Shown piece after piece: positions 1-11,463 of a stretch of DNA of 64,000 bases. Under the pieces are notes generated by a model. The model saw only the letters and a program-made list of their open reading frames with translations, was not told the DNA's origin and ran no database searches. The stretch's first letter is position 1. The number at the start of each line of letters is the position of its first letter. The translations under genes and the position numbers were made by a program. The stretch is taken from positions 35,185,787 to 35,249,786 of the forward strand of contig OY987298.1 in the NCBI GenBank assembly GCA_963920635.1. Reading direction: 5' to 3'. Source of the DNA: Pseudeuparius sepicola (lineage: Eukaryota; Arthropoda; Insecta; Coleoptera; Anthribidae).

Positions 1-81
1 TCCATGGGTGTCTTGATCCTTACACTATATAGTCAAATTATGCAACGTGAAATACTGAGCAGGCGGGTGGAGCAAATATGT

Positions 82-84
<3 letters not shown>

Positions 85-134
<50 letters not shown>

Positions 135-192
135 ATGTAAGATTAGCGAGTGTAAATGTAACAATTACAAGAAATATAAAAAATAAAAAAAA

Positions 193-239
<47 letters not shown>
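85..239. repeat. (AT)n microsatellites, two tracts
   Basis: Two uninterrupted AT dinucleotide tracts, at about 85-131 and 195-239, are separated by about 60 bp of AT-rich sequence. Any reading frame through them encodes only alternating Tyr-Ile and is not a gene. Confidence 0.97.
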
Positions 240-241
<2 letters not shown>

Positions 242-550
242 TTGGAATCAGAAGAACCAGTAGATTTCAAAAATCCAAAAATATACGTGTTCCATTTAAA
301 AAACAAAAGTTTATATATTTTTCTCAATTTTCCGACGTGCGTTTGTTTCATGTGTTAACAGATTCAAATGGCTCGTAAAAAATCCTATAACTTCCATATA
401 AAAAGTTTTTTCTAGGATCAAAAATGGAGGTTCTAGGATGGGTTGAAAAATATACGGAAAAACTCTGTACTGCCCTGTCAGAGAAGTCGTTTGCCCTGCC
501 CGAAGTTGCTGTTTGGCTACGGCCCTGTTTGGGGATAAGCTACATTAAAT
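240..550. other. unassigned AT-rich DNA
   Basis: No coding frame, RNA gene or repeat boundary is recognised here. A short stretch near 470-535 is richer in CCCTG/GCCCTG words than its surroundings, without a clear structure. Confidence 0.5.
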
Positions 551-1296
551 GAAAAACAGCCTTAGTTTAGTCCCTCGTACACCTTGTAAAAAGGAAGATA
601 TCAAAAAGGCATCTTTATTAAGAATCTACTGTCGTACGGGTTTTAGTTACCGTTATTACAATTAGCCCACATCATATAAGGTGATGCATATTGGCAAAAT
701 GACGTTTTAAAAAAATCAAATGGAATGACCCAATTTTCTAAGCGCCAATGGAAATGTTGCAAAATCGGTTTCCAACCCCTATTGTATTGGTTTGTTTTCA
801 GCATTTTCTGGAAAGTCTTATTCAAGTGGACAAATCTGAGGTTATATTTACTAACAAAATATGTAGGAATTATCTTTATTTTGTATAAGGGTTTCCATAA
901 ATTAATACAAAAAATATGATACTGTTGGAAAACTCCTTTTGTGCTCTTTCACTGGCGCTTAGAAAATTCATTTGTTTTTTTTTAGAAAACTGCATGTTTG
1001 TAAATTGTGCTTTTTGTTTAAGAGTATACGAAGAAAATACTGAAAACAGACCCACAGGTGCAATGTAGTATCGTTGAATAGCTCGTTTGTGCCCTTTCCA
1101 CCGCCATCGGAAAATTAGGTAATTCCATTTGATTTTTTTAGAAAACTCAAAGGTGCATGATGTAGCAAATTCGCCACATGTATAATAATAAGGCTATCTA
1201 AAACTGCAATGGTACTACTATTTTTCAGTAAAGAGACCTCTTTTATACCTTCATTTATACAGGGTGTACGAGCGACTAAACTAAGGTCTGTCTTTT
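551..1296. repeat. foldback (long inverted-repeat) element 1
   Basis: The left arm (about 551-770) and right arm (about 1085-1296) are inverted copies of one another with moderate divergence. For example, AAATCAAATGGAAT near 714 is mirrored by ATTCCATTTGATTT near 1120, and CCTTAGTTTAGTC near 560 is mirrored near 1275. The right arm contains TACAGGGTGTACG near 1256, the end motif of the foldback family seen elsewhere in the window. The arms and spacer hold no credible protein gene. It is inferred to be a non-autonomous DNA transposon. Confidence 0.75.
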
Positions 1297-1362
1297 GACT
1301 TAAACTACTTAGGTACCTCCAAAAGTTCTGGGAAAAACCACCACAATCCTTATATGTATTCA

Positions 1363-2335
1363 GGCTGTTCCTAAATATCATGTACATACGGAAGGGGGTA
1401 ATTCTTTGGCCCATTACTTCATATGAACGTATGTCGTAAACGTCCTAACTTTTGAGATACAGGGCGCTAAAGTTCATTTCTTTAAATGGAATTTTGGCTA
1501 CATCTCCAGAAATAATCAAGCTGCTGAACTGAAATTTTGCACTGCTATGTTTTTGGGGATGGAGAATAAGCTGAAAATGTCAATTTCAGCGTATCTCACA
1601 GAGGGCGCTACTTGCGCTGTTTTTTGATCACGCTTTTACGCGTAACTTTTTTGAGTTTATCTTTTTGGTCCTGCAGGTCAATCATTTTAGTGCATCTTTT
1701 CATTCTGCAAGAAAAAGGTACTCTTGTTTCATAACGATTAAATCAACCGTTTGCTTTGAAATTGCCAAAATGTTCTCCAAAACACCAGTTGACTTCAATA
1801 TTCGAAACATAAAATTTTCACCTTCCACCTTCACGTGTTACAGATCAACTGTACCATTTAAACTGTGAAAAAAATCCCTATGAATAATGTACCGAAAATT
1901 ATTCGCTTTCAAAATGGAAAGGATTGAATTTGACAAAATTTGGACACTCTATTTCAAGGAAACCAATGGTGTTTTGACCAATGCCCATTTGGCATTTTTT
2001 TCATCATTTTGAATGTACAGTTGATCTGTAACACTTGAAAGCAGTAGGTGAAAATTTTATGTTTCGAATCTTGGAGAACGTTTTGGCAATTTCAAAGCAA
2101 ACGGCTGATTTAATCGTTATGAAACAAGAGTACCTTTTTCTTGCAGAATGAAAAGATGCACTAAAATGATGGACCTGCAGGACCAAAAAGATAACCTCAA
2201 ATTGACATTTTCAGCTTATTCTCCATCCCCAAAAACATAGCAGTGCAAAATTTCAGTTCAGCAGCTTGATTATTTCGGGAGATATAGCCAAAATTCAATT
2301 TAAAAAAATGAACATGATATTTAGGAACACCCCGT
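1363..2335. repeat. foldback element 2
   Basis: Two inverted arms of roughly 400 bp (about 1363-1880 and 1990-2335) face each other around a short centre near 1880-1990. Landmarks are GTCCTGCAGGTC near 1669 against GACCTGCAGGAC near 2171, and CATCTCCAGAAATAATC against GATTATTTCGGGAGAT. The outer right end reads GGAACACCCCGTATAG, a variant of the CACCCTGTA terminus. The left arm carries about 90 bp (1385-1480) missing from the right arm. Related single arms occur at 16060-16625 and 34370-35022. Each arm has an open frame of about 60-67 codons, treated under findings. Confidence 0.85.
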
Positions 2336-3540
2336 ATAGTTGGATTGACCAAAAAAATATTTTGGAAGTTCCATTAAAAAAATTAGTCGACCACGATCAT
2401 CAGATGATTGCGATTGTTGGAAATCAAAACAATGCAATAATTTTTATTTTGCTGAAGACTGTAATTAATAATAATAAAAAACACAGCTTATAATTTTTTA
2501 TATTTACCTACCTACCTTCCTACCTACAGGTTGAAATTTTTTTGTTGCCTCCTCAATTTGCTCCACCTTGTGTCCAAATTTTATGAAAAAGTGTAGGTAT
2601 ATTTTGAGAGAGAATAACCGGTCTATTACCGCCAGCAGCGTGATTGAATTCGCAATTTTTTTACATCGAATCATTTTTATCTCTTAAATCTCTCCATATT
2701 TCGCGAAATAGTAGCGAAAATATAAAGATTCATGACAAACCCTTTGCTTGAATACTAATATCCTTGTGTAAAATACTCGTATATCAAAGCTGTGACAAAC
2801 CAACCCTTTTAGTGAAATTTCAATCGCCGTAGCGCTAAACCAAAAGTTTCAATTGAAACTTTCCTAATTCGTCGTGACAGTACTTCGTTTGGTCCCTTTA
2901 TTGTTTCAAAATCCCCATACCGTTGAAATTACAAGTAAATAAATTGGAAAACTTTTAGGCAAAGTTATATTATAAATTCATGTTTGAGTATTGCTTCGTT
3001 GCTGTCTGATATTTATTCAGCAGAGGGCTGAACTATATATGCAATTAAAATAAGTTTTATAATCTATTCTAAATGTATTTACATTTGCAGAGAAGTAAAG
3101 ATACATACACGTGTTACACGGTTCACTGATGTTTACTTATTATGTTATACAATTGCAGCTAGTTTCAAATTCTGTGTTGATTATGGCCTTCTACTAATTT
3201 TTGATTTTTATTCGAAATCCTCGTTTCAAATAAACGTGCTCTGAAAAACAACTGATTCGCCGGCGCGGCGGTCAGAATGTGAACAAAATTAACAAAACGT
3301 ATTTTTGTCAAATGCCTATAGGTTATCCAATTTTAACCGTTGAATTCAAAAATTCCACTTGATTCATTCATGTGAATGGAAGCACTTTTTGTTCCAGGGT
3401 TGTGTATGTTATCAGTAGTTAATCGGATTTTTATAAAACTTGATAAAGATAATATCTCAAGTTTTTATAATTGTTATGGAGAATTAAAAATTATTCTTAG
3501 ATGTCAATTTATTTTTATTCTTATCGATATTTAGCAATAA
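2336..3540. other. unassigned DNA with a small CCTA tract
   Basis: There is no gene or element boundary that I can support. A degenerate (CCTA)n tract lies at about 2505-2528. The rest is AT-rich with scattered short palindromes. Confidence 0.5.
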
Positions 3541-3544
3541 AAAG

Positions 3545-3835
3545 TGAATAGAATGATAAAGCTAGTGGTATAAAATAGTTTTTACGCAGTTGCACGTTTT
3601 TAAAATTTCCAGAAAGTTCAAAATTACCTATTAAAAATGTCAAAAAATTAAATCCATTAATAGAGCGTTTAAATTTGGTACACTTAGGTAAATTGAAAAA
3701 GAAACAAGCTTTTAGATAAAATTTTTGACTCATGAAAGTCACGTGACCACGTTTGAGCAGGTTATTTTTAAAAAGATAATCCCAAAAAAATGTTCCCACT
3801 ATGTTGCGACCTCTTTGGAGGATACTCTACATCGT
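3545..3835 (+). repeat. diverged repeat, second copy at 38795-39185
   Basis: This stretch shares ordered blocks with 38795-39185 in the same orientation: GAATGATAAAGCTAGTG, AGAGCGTT(T/C)AAATTTGG, ACACTTAGGTAAA and GAAAGTCAC(G/A)TGACCACG. Spacing is similar but many substitutions and indels separate the copies. The second copy starts next to a TACAGAGTGTCTC end at 38708, so this is probably one arm of the foldback family. No coding capacity is evident. Confidence 0.7.
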
Positions 3836-4233
3836 CTGAACTTTTTTAAAATAGTAAATTATTTTATATCGAGTCGAGTATGCCATGGAATTTGTTCAAA
3901 ACAGTGGAACAGTGAACAGGACGATTCATTCAAAGTATTGGTATGCAATGATCCAATAAAAAACTATACAGGGTCTTTTTCTCTGTGCCATCTCAGTGCT
4001 GATTTTTTTTTTTAATTATATACGGGTCAAAAATCGAGTTTATCAAAACAGTCTCAGACGAACTAGGTCTAAAAATTAGGCAGAAGCCTGCCAGTTAGTA
4101 TGCACAGATGAGTTACGTAGGCTGGTGTGCCACAACAGGAAACGCACAGAAAATGTAACAGCTTAGACAGGACTTTATTAATATGTTTTCAACAATTCCA
4201 GTGCGTTCTTAACCCGTATAAATACGATACGAG

Positions 4234-4737
4234 ATACGTGTTCCGTTTTCTTACAGAATTTACCGAGCACTTTCTGTCAATTGTAATCAAAAATAACTTT
4301 CAAAACGGAACGCCTTCGTCACTTCATCAACCTAACCTATTTGTGTTTTTTGAGTTGTTACGAGTTGAGGTTAGAACTTTATTATTATTGTAGTTGTGTT
4401 GAGGGTGTTCTGTGGACGAATCCGACCGGGGCGTGCATAATGAATTATTATGTTTATATCCGCCAAACAAATAAAAAATAACACCCTTCCCTCGACTTTA
4501 ACATATCCAAAACACCAAGGTTATAAACAACTACAACCACAAAACACCGAATAAATAGGAAAATAGGTTACAAATGTTTACCTCCACCACAAGTTACAGA
4601 ACTTATTGTGGTCGGGAGCTCGATTACTTCGGTAATTTCTGGTAACTTCGTGTATCGTTCCGTAATGTTACCGAAATATTATCGAAACCAATTACGGAAC
4701 GATTTCTGTTACTTCTGTAAGAAAACGGAACACGTAT
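4234..4737. repeat. 504-bp element with 25-bp terminal inverted repeats
   Basis: Positions 4234-4258 and 4713-4737 are exact reverse complements over 25 bp, starting ATACGTGTTCCGTTTTC. Inside the right half, ACGGAACGAT and TTACCGAAAT-like words form further short inverted repeats. No transposase frame exists, so this is most likely a MITE. The target-site duplication is not clear. Confidence 0.65.
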
Positions 4738-5689
4738 TTTGAGTGGCCCTACTGACCATTCAATTGTTTTGAGGAAATTCCATGGCACACTTGACTCGCC
4801 AGATGCCTTTAAAATTTTTATTTTGCACAACTTTTCCCCCTGTAAAATGAAACTCCCTGCATATTCTTTGTTAAAATTTTGTATATGGGAGTTTTTGGGT
4901 GTCCTTATTAAAGCTATGGAGCATGTCAGATTTTAAATAAGAAAATCGCTAAATGGTTTTAATGATTTGCATTTTTATAACGGTGGGAAGCCTTTTTTAC
5001 GACCACTCAAATAAAAAGAAGTTCAAGCGAATATCTACAAAAATAAAGATTTTATGGATTTGTATACGTCTAAAAGTAGACACCTTGTAGGTATATTTTC
5101 TACTTTTTGCTGCTATTTGGTTTAAAAACCCGTTGTTTTTTAGTTTTTTTATGATAGTCTTAAGATAACCAGTTGCTCCATAGACCACAGCACTACAGCA
5201 GTCACTTATTTGTTTAAGATTTTGCTTCGCATACCACGTCCGAGGTCTCGTCCCCCACTAGGTAGGTCCTACCAGAAAAATATTTTCGAACAAAATGAAA
5301 AATTTCACAAATTCCGACGAACAGGGGAGCCATGGTCAACCAAAAAATTAGAAAATAAGTTGTTTCCGATGAAGCGGAGAGACAGCAAGCTGCGGATGTC
5401 CCCTGATTAAATTCCAGAATTTGCGCCTGGACTGGTAACAACCCCCACCTCGTCGAGGACCGGCGGAAATCCACCCCGGGCAATAAAACGTGTAGGGGTT
5501 GGGGGTGGCGCCTGGCGCGTAATAAAACGTACCTTCTGACGCTCACCCTCTTCCATGCCCTTCATCATTACTGGGTCAGCACTCGCTCCATATAACAAAG
5601 TAGCGCCGTCCTGCTCTGAACGCCATATAAGTTTTGCCAACGCCTCCGCAAGACAAGTTATACCTGCTTATTTTTGGGCTATTACATAT
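4738..5689. other. unassigned DNA, partly GC-richer
   Basis: No recognised gene is present. The 5400-5640 part is GC-richer than its neighbours and has an open frame of 77 codons on the minus strand, but it matches no family I recognise. It sits just upstream of the RT remnant and could be older LINE or other transposon sequence. Confidence 0.4.
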
Positions 5690-6342
5690 AAGGGGTTCAA
5701 GTAGATGTTATTTATACTGATTTTGCCAAGGCATTTGACAAGACCGATCACTTCCTTCTCGAACAGAAGATGAAGACATTCGCTTTTTCGCCGGACTTGA
5801 TACGTTTGTTGATTTCGTATTTTACCGATGGGAGACAGTTTGTTCAAGCAGTGACTGTACTATAGTCACTGGTTCCAGTTAATAGTTTTACATCGGGAAC
5901 ATTTTCACTGGGATCTGGTGTGCCCCAAGGCTCAACTCTTGGCCCACTATTATTTTTAATGTTTATTAACGATATGCTCTTGTTCGCCGATGACATGAAA
6001 ATTTACAAAGAAATCAGTGGCAGCGTTGACTGCGATAAATTGCAGGAAGATATTGATCTAATATACTGTTGGTCTGTGCGGAATCGTTTGCTCTTTAATG
6101 TCCAAAAATGTAAAATAATGACTTTCACCCGATCTACCACTCCAACTGGCTATACGTATACAATGAATGATACATCCCTCCAAAGAGTGGATTTGGTGGA
6201 AGACCTCCGCATTATGTTCGACTCAAAATTGACATTCAATGGGCACATTGAGAGGATAGTGAGGAGTTCGTACAGGAGACTGGGATTTGTTTTACGCAAC
6301 TCAAAACATTTTAAAAGAAAATCTACTCTCAAAATGCTGTTC
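5690..6342 (+). pseudogene. jockey-type LINE reverse transcriptase remnant
   Basis: The conceptual translation shows RT core blocks in order: an FAKAFDKTDH motif near 5725-5750 (block A), GVPQGSTLGPLLFL at 5917-5958 (block B), LLFADDM near 5979 (block C, the F-A-D-D catalytic aspartates), and a thumb-like DLVEDLRIMFDSKLTFNGHI near 6193-6246. Such enzymes copy LINE RNA at the target site. Block A lies in a different frame from blocks B-C, with a stop between them near 5860. About ten residues normally found between the FIND motif and the catalytic aspartates are missing. Homology ends at about 6342, so the copy is truncated at both ends and inactive. The jockey-group assignment is from memory of the family, and finer placement is not possible. 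Confidence 0.88.
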
Positions 6343-6410
6343 ATTTTTCGCAAGATACAACTTTTAATAATAAGGTATTTTTCGCGAGATAAAACTTTTA
6401 AAAATGTTAC
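6343..6410 (+). repeat. two-copy 34-bp tandem repeat
   Basis: Two direct copies of ATTTTTCGC(A/G)AGATA(C/A)AACTTTTAA start at 6343 and 6377, exactly where RT homology ends. They may be part of a different insertion or a 3' tail. Confidence 0.6.
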
Positions 6411-6448
6411 GATGGTTAACATACCGTAGGAACACTACACTACATACA

Positions 6449-6540
6449 CTAAATAGCCAAATAAATTGAAATATTATCTTGTAAACGTAAAATTTTTAGA
6501 GTCGAAAAATTAAAGAAAATAAATGTCGGACTTAAAAATA
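6449..6540 (+). repeat. about 90-bp dispersed repeat, copy 1 of 2
   Basis: The segment beginning CACTAAATAGCCAAATAAAT and ending in AATAAATGTCGGA plus about ten bases recurs at 13256-13343 in the same orientation with few differences. There is no coding capacity. It could be the end of a dispersed element. Confidence 0.75.
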
Positions 6541-7499
6541 ACATACCATTCCGTTTTAGCGAGCAATGGTAACCTAGGGAAAAGCCTTATGACGTATTTC
6601 ATGACGTCATTATTCAATACCATGTTCTACTACAATCAGCACAGGTTTCAACGATGTTTAAAGATGGATATTTAAATGTCTCTCGAAAAATAATACACTG
6701 TAAAAAGAATCACTGTAAAATTACATCAAATATCACTGGTTATTTGACGCCAGTAGTATTAATGTAAATTCACATATACAGACATAAATAATTGACATCT
6801 ATTCAGTACGAAAATTACATCAGCAATAAGTAAATGTTCAATTAAACTACAGTTAATTCAATGTATTATTTTAAAATTTTCATTCACGAAGACGCATATT
6901 TACATTTTAAACGTCAAAAAATCCCATTCAAATTATAGTAAATTTACACATTATACGTGACAAACTAGACAAACAACTAACAGCGGTAAAACAATTGTAT
7001 GATGGCTGTGCATTTATCGTAAAATTACAATACACTGCATGTAAAACTACGGTATATATTCTGTACAATCACTGATTATTCGTTGGAAAATTACGACTGA
7101 ATATATGTAAATGTGCTATTAAATCAATGCAGTAACAATTACAGTAAATTTTCTGGACAATAATATTGACAATACAATCTGTGCACTGGCATTTGCAATT
7201 TATAAAGTTTTTAAGTGATTTTCTCAGCTTTTTTGACGGCATTTTGATCTAGCTTCCAATGGATAATTTGAGGTAAGTTTGCTAAATGTCGCAAATACTT
7301 TTTATTAGTTTTTATATATTTTTTACTTTCCATATATCTTTACTGTTGCATAAATACACATAACCTTACTTTTAAGTTGATTGTTAATTTAGTAGGTGGA
7401 TAAAAATAACTCTGTCCTTTTAAAAGGACGGTAGGTTTATATACTACTTTCGATTGTTTTGTTTTTGTTTTCTCAGTTTTTGTAAAAAAAAACCTTACT

Positions 7500-8215
7500 T
7501 TGGCTGAATTACTTGAAGAAATTGAACGAGACAACGACGCAAATATTCCAGAGAGTACCTATAACAATTTTTCCACCAAAAAAACGCGAATGAAGATGGC
7601 GACTGTGACGAGGATTCGGGGGATGAAAATGTAGTTGAGATGAATAATTTGACCGGATCTCAGCTAAGAGCTGAACGTCGTAAATGTAGCCTCTTATGCT
7701 TTATCCGCTAAAAAAGATAAAAAGATTCTACCAATCCGATAAAAAAACATATTTATGTAGATCAGCCAAAACTAAAATGCTGCAACGAAGATAAGGGAGA
7801 CCAAAATTTTAGTGATTATAGAGTGGCAATAAGAGGAAAGAAATGGTATTCCTACTTAGTGGATATCACGATGATCCTCGCGTCACAATGGTCGACAATG
7901 GAAATTACATTGTCGACCATTGAGACGCAGGGATCATCGTTCGTGATATCTATTATATTCTTCATTATTTGCTCATTGCATAGATATGGCTATGCAAAAC
8001 GCTTGGTAGCGACAGAGTTACTGGAAATATACAATAACTGAAAAGGGTCCCTCAAAATCTCAGAAAAATGTATACGAATTTTCTCGCTATGACCAGATCG
8101 TTCACTTAGTATTATACAACGAAAGTCAACGGCGTTGCTTTGTATTTCATAAACAATCAAATTTTATATGCCGTAAATGTGATGTTGGTCTGCACACAGT
8201 TCACACAGTGTCACA
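7500..8215 (+). pseudogene. piggyBac (PGBD-like) transposase remnant
   Basis: Blocks of a PGBD-type transposase appear in order but in different frames. There is an acidic N-terminal stretch with DEDSGDE followed by NNLTGSQLRAE (about 7590-7675), then YRVAIRGKKWYS (about 7816-7853), which matches the conserved end of the catalytic domain. Last come RYDQIVHLV (about 8088-8114) and the cysteine-rich tail with CRKCDVGLHT (about 8171-8200). In intact proteins the catalytic core of several hundred residues lies between the first two blocks. It is deleted here, so the copy cannot make an active enzyme. A 41-bp-arm palindrome interrupts the frame at 7862-7950. Confidence 0.85.
7862..7950. repeat. 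imperfect 89-bp palindrome
   Basis: GATATCACGATGATCC at 7862 is mirrored by GGATCATCGTTCGTGATATC ending at 7950. The inner arms, CACAATGGTCGACAATG and CATTGTCGACCATT, leave a loop of only about 8 bp. It interrupts the piggyBac reading frame and would extrude as a hairpin. Confidence 0.85.
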
Positions 8216-10530
8216 GAGTATCACAGTTTAATAATTGTTTAGAAAAGCAGTTCGCTAGTTTTATGTTCTCCCTTTTTTAAAATAAAGTTTATATTTTTAT
8301 AACCGTATCTTAGTCTAATCTAATAGTAGTATATAGCCCTACCGTCCTTTTAAAAGGACACTCTATTTCGACCTAATCCAAAACTTCAAAATTTTTTTAA
8401 TTATTTTTATTCTACTTAGTTTTATGTATTTAAAGAGAATTTTAAGAAAAAAATAAATATTTACGAAAAAAGTAGTTTCAGGTCTAAATGGGTTAATGGA
8501 ATGCCCTTACTTACTAAATTAAATAACTCCTCTTGATTCTGAATCAAGTTTGGTCTACATCTTGACTAAAGCATTTGATAGAGCCACTAAACTTACAAGT
8601 AAATTCTCTATAACTTTTGAATTAACTATTTTTTTCTAACTTAAAAAATGAAGAAGTTAAGGGATACAAAATAACCATATACTTACATACAGTTAACATC
8701 TATTGCAATGTAATTTTCAAATGAATTAGTGGTGATTCTACATAAACTATACAGAACATTTACTGTGTTTTTACAGAACATTTACTCTAATTGTTCTAAA
8801 ATTGCATTGATTTAAGTATAAACATTTTCTTTTAATTATAGATAGATACTTACCTATCGTTTCATTAGGCACATTATTTTTGGAAGTCACAAAAAACACA
8901 TAGGTAATGGATTCAGGTAAAACAAAAACGCAATTTTTTAAGCCATTTCAGTCTAATAATAAACGCTGAAAGAGTAGGTAGTCTTTGTTTTTGCACATAT
9001 TATGGTAATAATAATTATTCCTGAGCAACATAAAAACTTAAAGTAGATATATATGAAAAATCAAATAATGTTGACTCTAACTACTTACAACTCAATCTCT
9101 TAGTTTAAAATAAAACGTATGTTGGTAATTATTTAAATATAACTTTTCGATACCTCTAGAAAAATAGGAATGCATTTCATAATACTTGGTTTTTAACAAA
9201 TCTCTGATTTAAATATTGTGTATGTGTGTAAGTTATATCTCTGGAATTTAAGAACAACTTAAAAAGCCTACTTTAAAATACCATTTAATTATCGTGATGA
9301 CTTCTAAGTAACATTAAATAATATAAGAAACTTAAAACACACATTCTTAGATAAAACACACACAAAATGTTACAATTCTGAAACTGTAATTTTCTTGGAT
9401 TTTGTTCCAATATCGGGTTATATTTTGTAGATGTACCTTTGAATAAACTCCAGTGTAGTACTAACCGTTTTAGGGTACATTAAACCGTAATTAAGGTAGG
9501 TATACTGCAAAACATAATTTGAATGCATCCTGGAACGACCAAGCACTCGTGTTAGATAAAATCAATTTTTCTATCAGATCGAAGTACTCTTTACGGTCGT
9601 TGCCGTCTTCTGTGCTTGTCTCTGAAACTACAGTATATCTTAATTTTTAAATTACCTTTACAAAACAGTACAAAAAATTGACAGCAAATGAAAAACTTGT
9701 GCACTTTTTATAACAATTCGTAAAACGTAATGCTTGCTAAAAAACATCGAAATTTCAGAAAAGAATATTAAGAAATGTTTTTTTACAACCAATTAAATAT
9801 CTACTGAAATTTTAAGACCTGTAGGTAAAAGTAGAAAAGACCACAAAAAGAACAGGGGTACATATTTATTTACTTACCCTATTACTCTATAACATTACTA
9901 GCAGCAGTGACAAGATTGTTCACATATTGTGTACGAGAACTGATGCGGACTGGACACTGAACAAGTGAGCACTGAACACTGAACACTCTGAACATGTCTA
10001 TACGCGCCGCTGACTCTGCTTCAAATGCAGCGGAGTGCGGCGGGTACACGGACGAAGCTCTGCGCAGACGCCTAGATCGTAAATTTTCGGCCCTTTTGTA
10101 GTAAATGTACAATAAATTTACAATGCTGTTGTAATTTTGTTGTATATTCACAATTCGCTTGTATTTTTAATATAATTTTACTAATTTGTATTTACAACTA
10201 TTATGTAAATTTGGTGTGATTTTCAAATGAAAAGGTAAAATAATGGATGCTGATGTATTTTTATTGAGCTTACACATACTAAGATGGTAAACTATAGTAA
10301 TTTTACATAACCAGTTGTAATATTCCTGTAATATTACTATTCAGATACGTATTAATTCAGTAATTTTCCATATCGTGCTGTACTTCTATAGTATTTTCGT
10401 ATTTGAATGTACTTTTTGGATAATTCTGTACTAATATTACATTTTTTCGTATTTTCACATAAAAATTGTTAACAATTACAGTAAATGAAATGTAATTATG
10501 TTGTAGAATTACCTTATATTTTTTTCAGTG

Positions 10531-11403
10531 TACGGTTTGTTGCTAATAAATGTCTCTTATCCGGATAAAAGAGGAGGTGAGGGCGTCGCGATGCGTCACC
10601 GTAGCCTTCCCCGCCATATCTAGAAGTTCCGCGAAGATTTATCGTTTTTCTGCAGAGGGAAAAACGGAGAGAAAAAACGCCTGACATGAGGGAAAAGCCA
10701 AACGGGATATCGCTGCGAAAAAAAATATTCTAGACGGTAAGAATTAAGAGATTCCACTTTTCGTTTTTTTAAGCGTACCTATAAGTATCAAAAAGAAATA
10801 AAAGGATCGTTTTCGCTATTTCGTCAGTACGCCCATCGCGAATTAATTTCGAGCTGACAAATCGGGCCAAAATTAAACTGACCATTTTGAAAGCGTCAGG
10901 ACCAGACTAACGCAATTTGTGAGGTCGGTTTTCGACAATTTTACCATGTCGTCGGAGTAGTTTAAATGACCCGAAATGGGCAGTCTCTTGGAGAAAAAAT
11001 TTTAGGCGATTTTTAATGTCACATATTCCTACTTGCATTGCTTAAATTTACCATCTTTTTGTTTGCATTCTGTTGTACAGCAATTAAATTTTAGGAATTT
11101 TTCGTTTAGCTTGCTCTTTATAGCAAATTCGTTATAAATCCAACAAAAATCCTTAAAGCGTATTGTAATATTGTGGGTTAATTCTTTAAATCATTTATTG
11201 GTAAAACAAAAACAGAAAAATATGACTAATTTTTATCACAACTGTTGCGGTAATTTACTTGCCTCATTAAAGTCTAGAAAGGGTACCTATTTCCAGAGTC
11301 ACACGAAGTGAACACAAAATTGCGGAGGAATTGCTCCATACCTCAATGGCAACCAACGAAGTTGCTGTAGGTATATGTTACAGCCCGTATATGAAAACAG
11401 ACC

Positions 11404-11404
<1 letters not shown>
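10531..11404. other. unassigned DNA
   Basis: No gene or element end is recognised. The segment 10560-10730 is GC-richer with short stem-like words such as GCGTCGCGATGCGTC. The rest is AT-rich. Confidence 0.45.

Positions 11405-11462
<58 letters not shown>
11405..11462. repeat. (TA)29 microsatellite
   Basis: A perfect TA tract is flanked by GACCG on the left and CGGTC on the right, so the whole tract plus flanks is a palindrome. The words ATATACGG(C/T)C recur downstream near 11930, 12158 and 12174. Confidence 0.97.

Positions 11463-11463
<1 letters not shown>

Larger units (their letters stand above)
7424..8349 (+). mobile_element. piggyBac-type element, internally deleted
   Basis: The element begins AAGGACGGTAGG right after TTAA (7420-7423) and ends CCTACCGTCCTT right before TTAA (8350-8353). 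The inverted ends agree over roughly 22 bp (AAGGACGGTAGG, two mismatches, then TATATACTACT). TTAA is the canonical piggyBac target duplication. The 926-bp length is far short of an autonomous element, and the coding content (7500-8215) is a decayed piggyBac transposase, which supports the assignment. Both junctions lie inside a perfect 16-bp palindrome, GTCCTTTTAAAAGGAC (7414-7429 and 8344-8359). Confidence 0.8.
6696..10530. mobile_element. candidate CACTA-like DNA transposon (3.8 kb)
   Basis: The left end reads TA-CACTGTAAAAAGAATCAC and the right end ...ATTTTTTTCAGTG-TA, giving a short inverted end (CACTG/CAGTG plus an A/T run) and a possible TA duplication. The outer ~450 bp on each side are crowded with short words of the type GTAAAATTAC, TGTAATTTTAC and TGTAAATTTAC in both orientations, as expected for subterminal transposase-binding arrays. 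CACTA elements classically have CACT(A/G) ends and 2-3 bp duplications. No CACTA transposase is visible. The interior carries a nested piggyBac element at 7424-8349 and about 2 kb (8350-10080) of unassigned AT-rich sequence. Family and exact ends are inferred. Confidence 0.5.

Noticed and set aside
25..351. 108-codon minus-strand open frame
   Set aside because: It is Tyr-Ile repeats from AT microsatellites, with no real protein composition.
5214..5640. Minus-strand frames of 110 and 77 codons in a GC-richer patch
   Set aside because: They overlap in different frames, with no recognisable domain and no splice or promoter context. Likely old repeat sequence.
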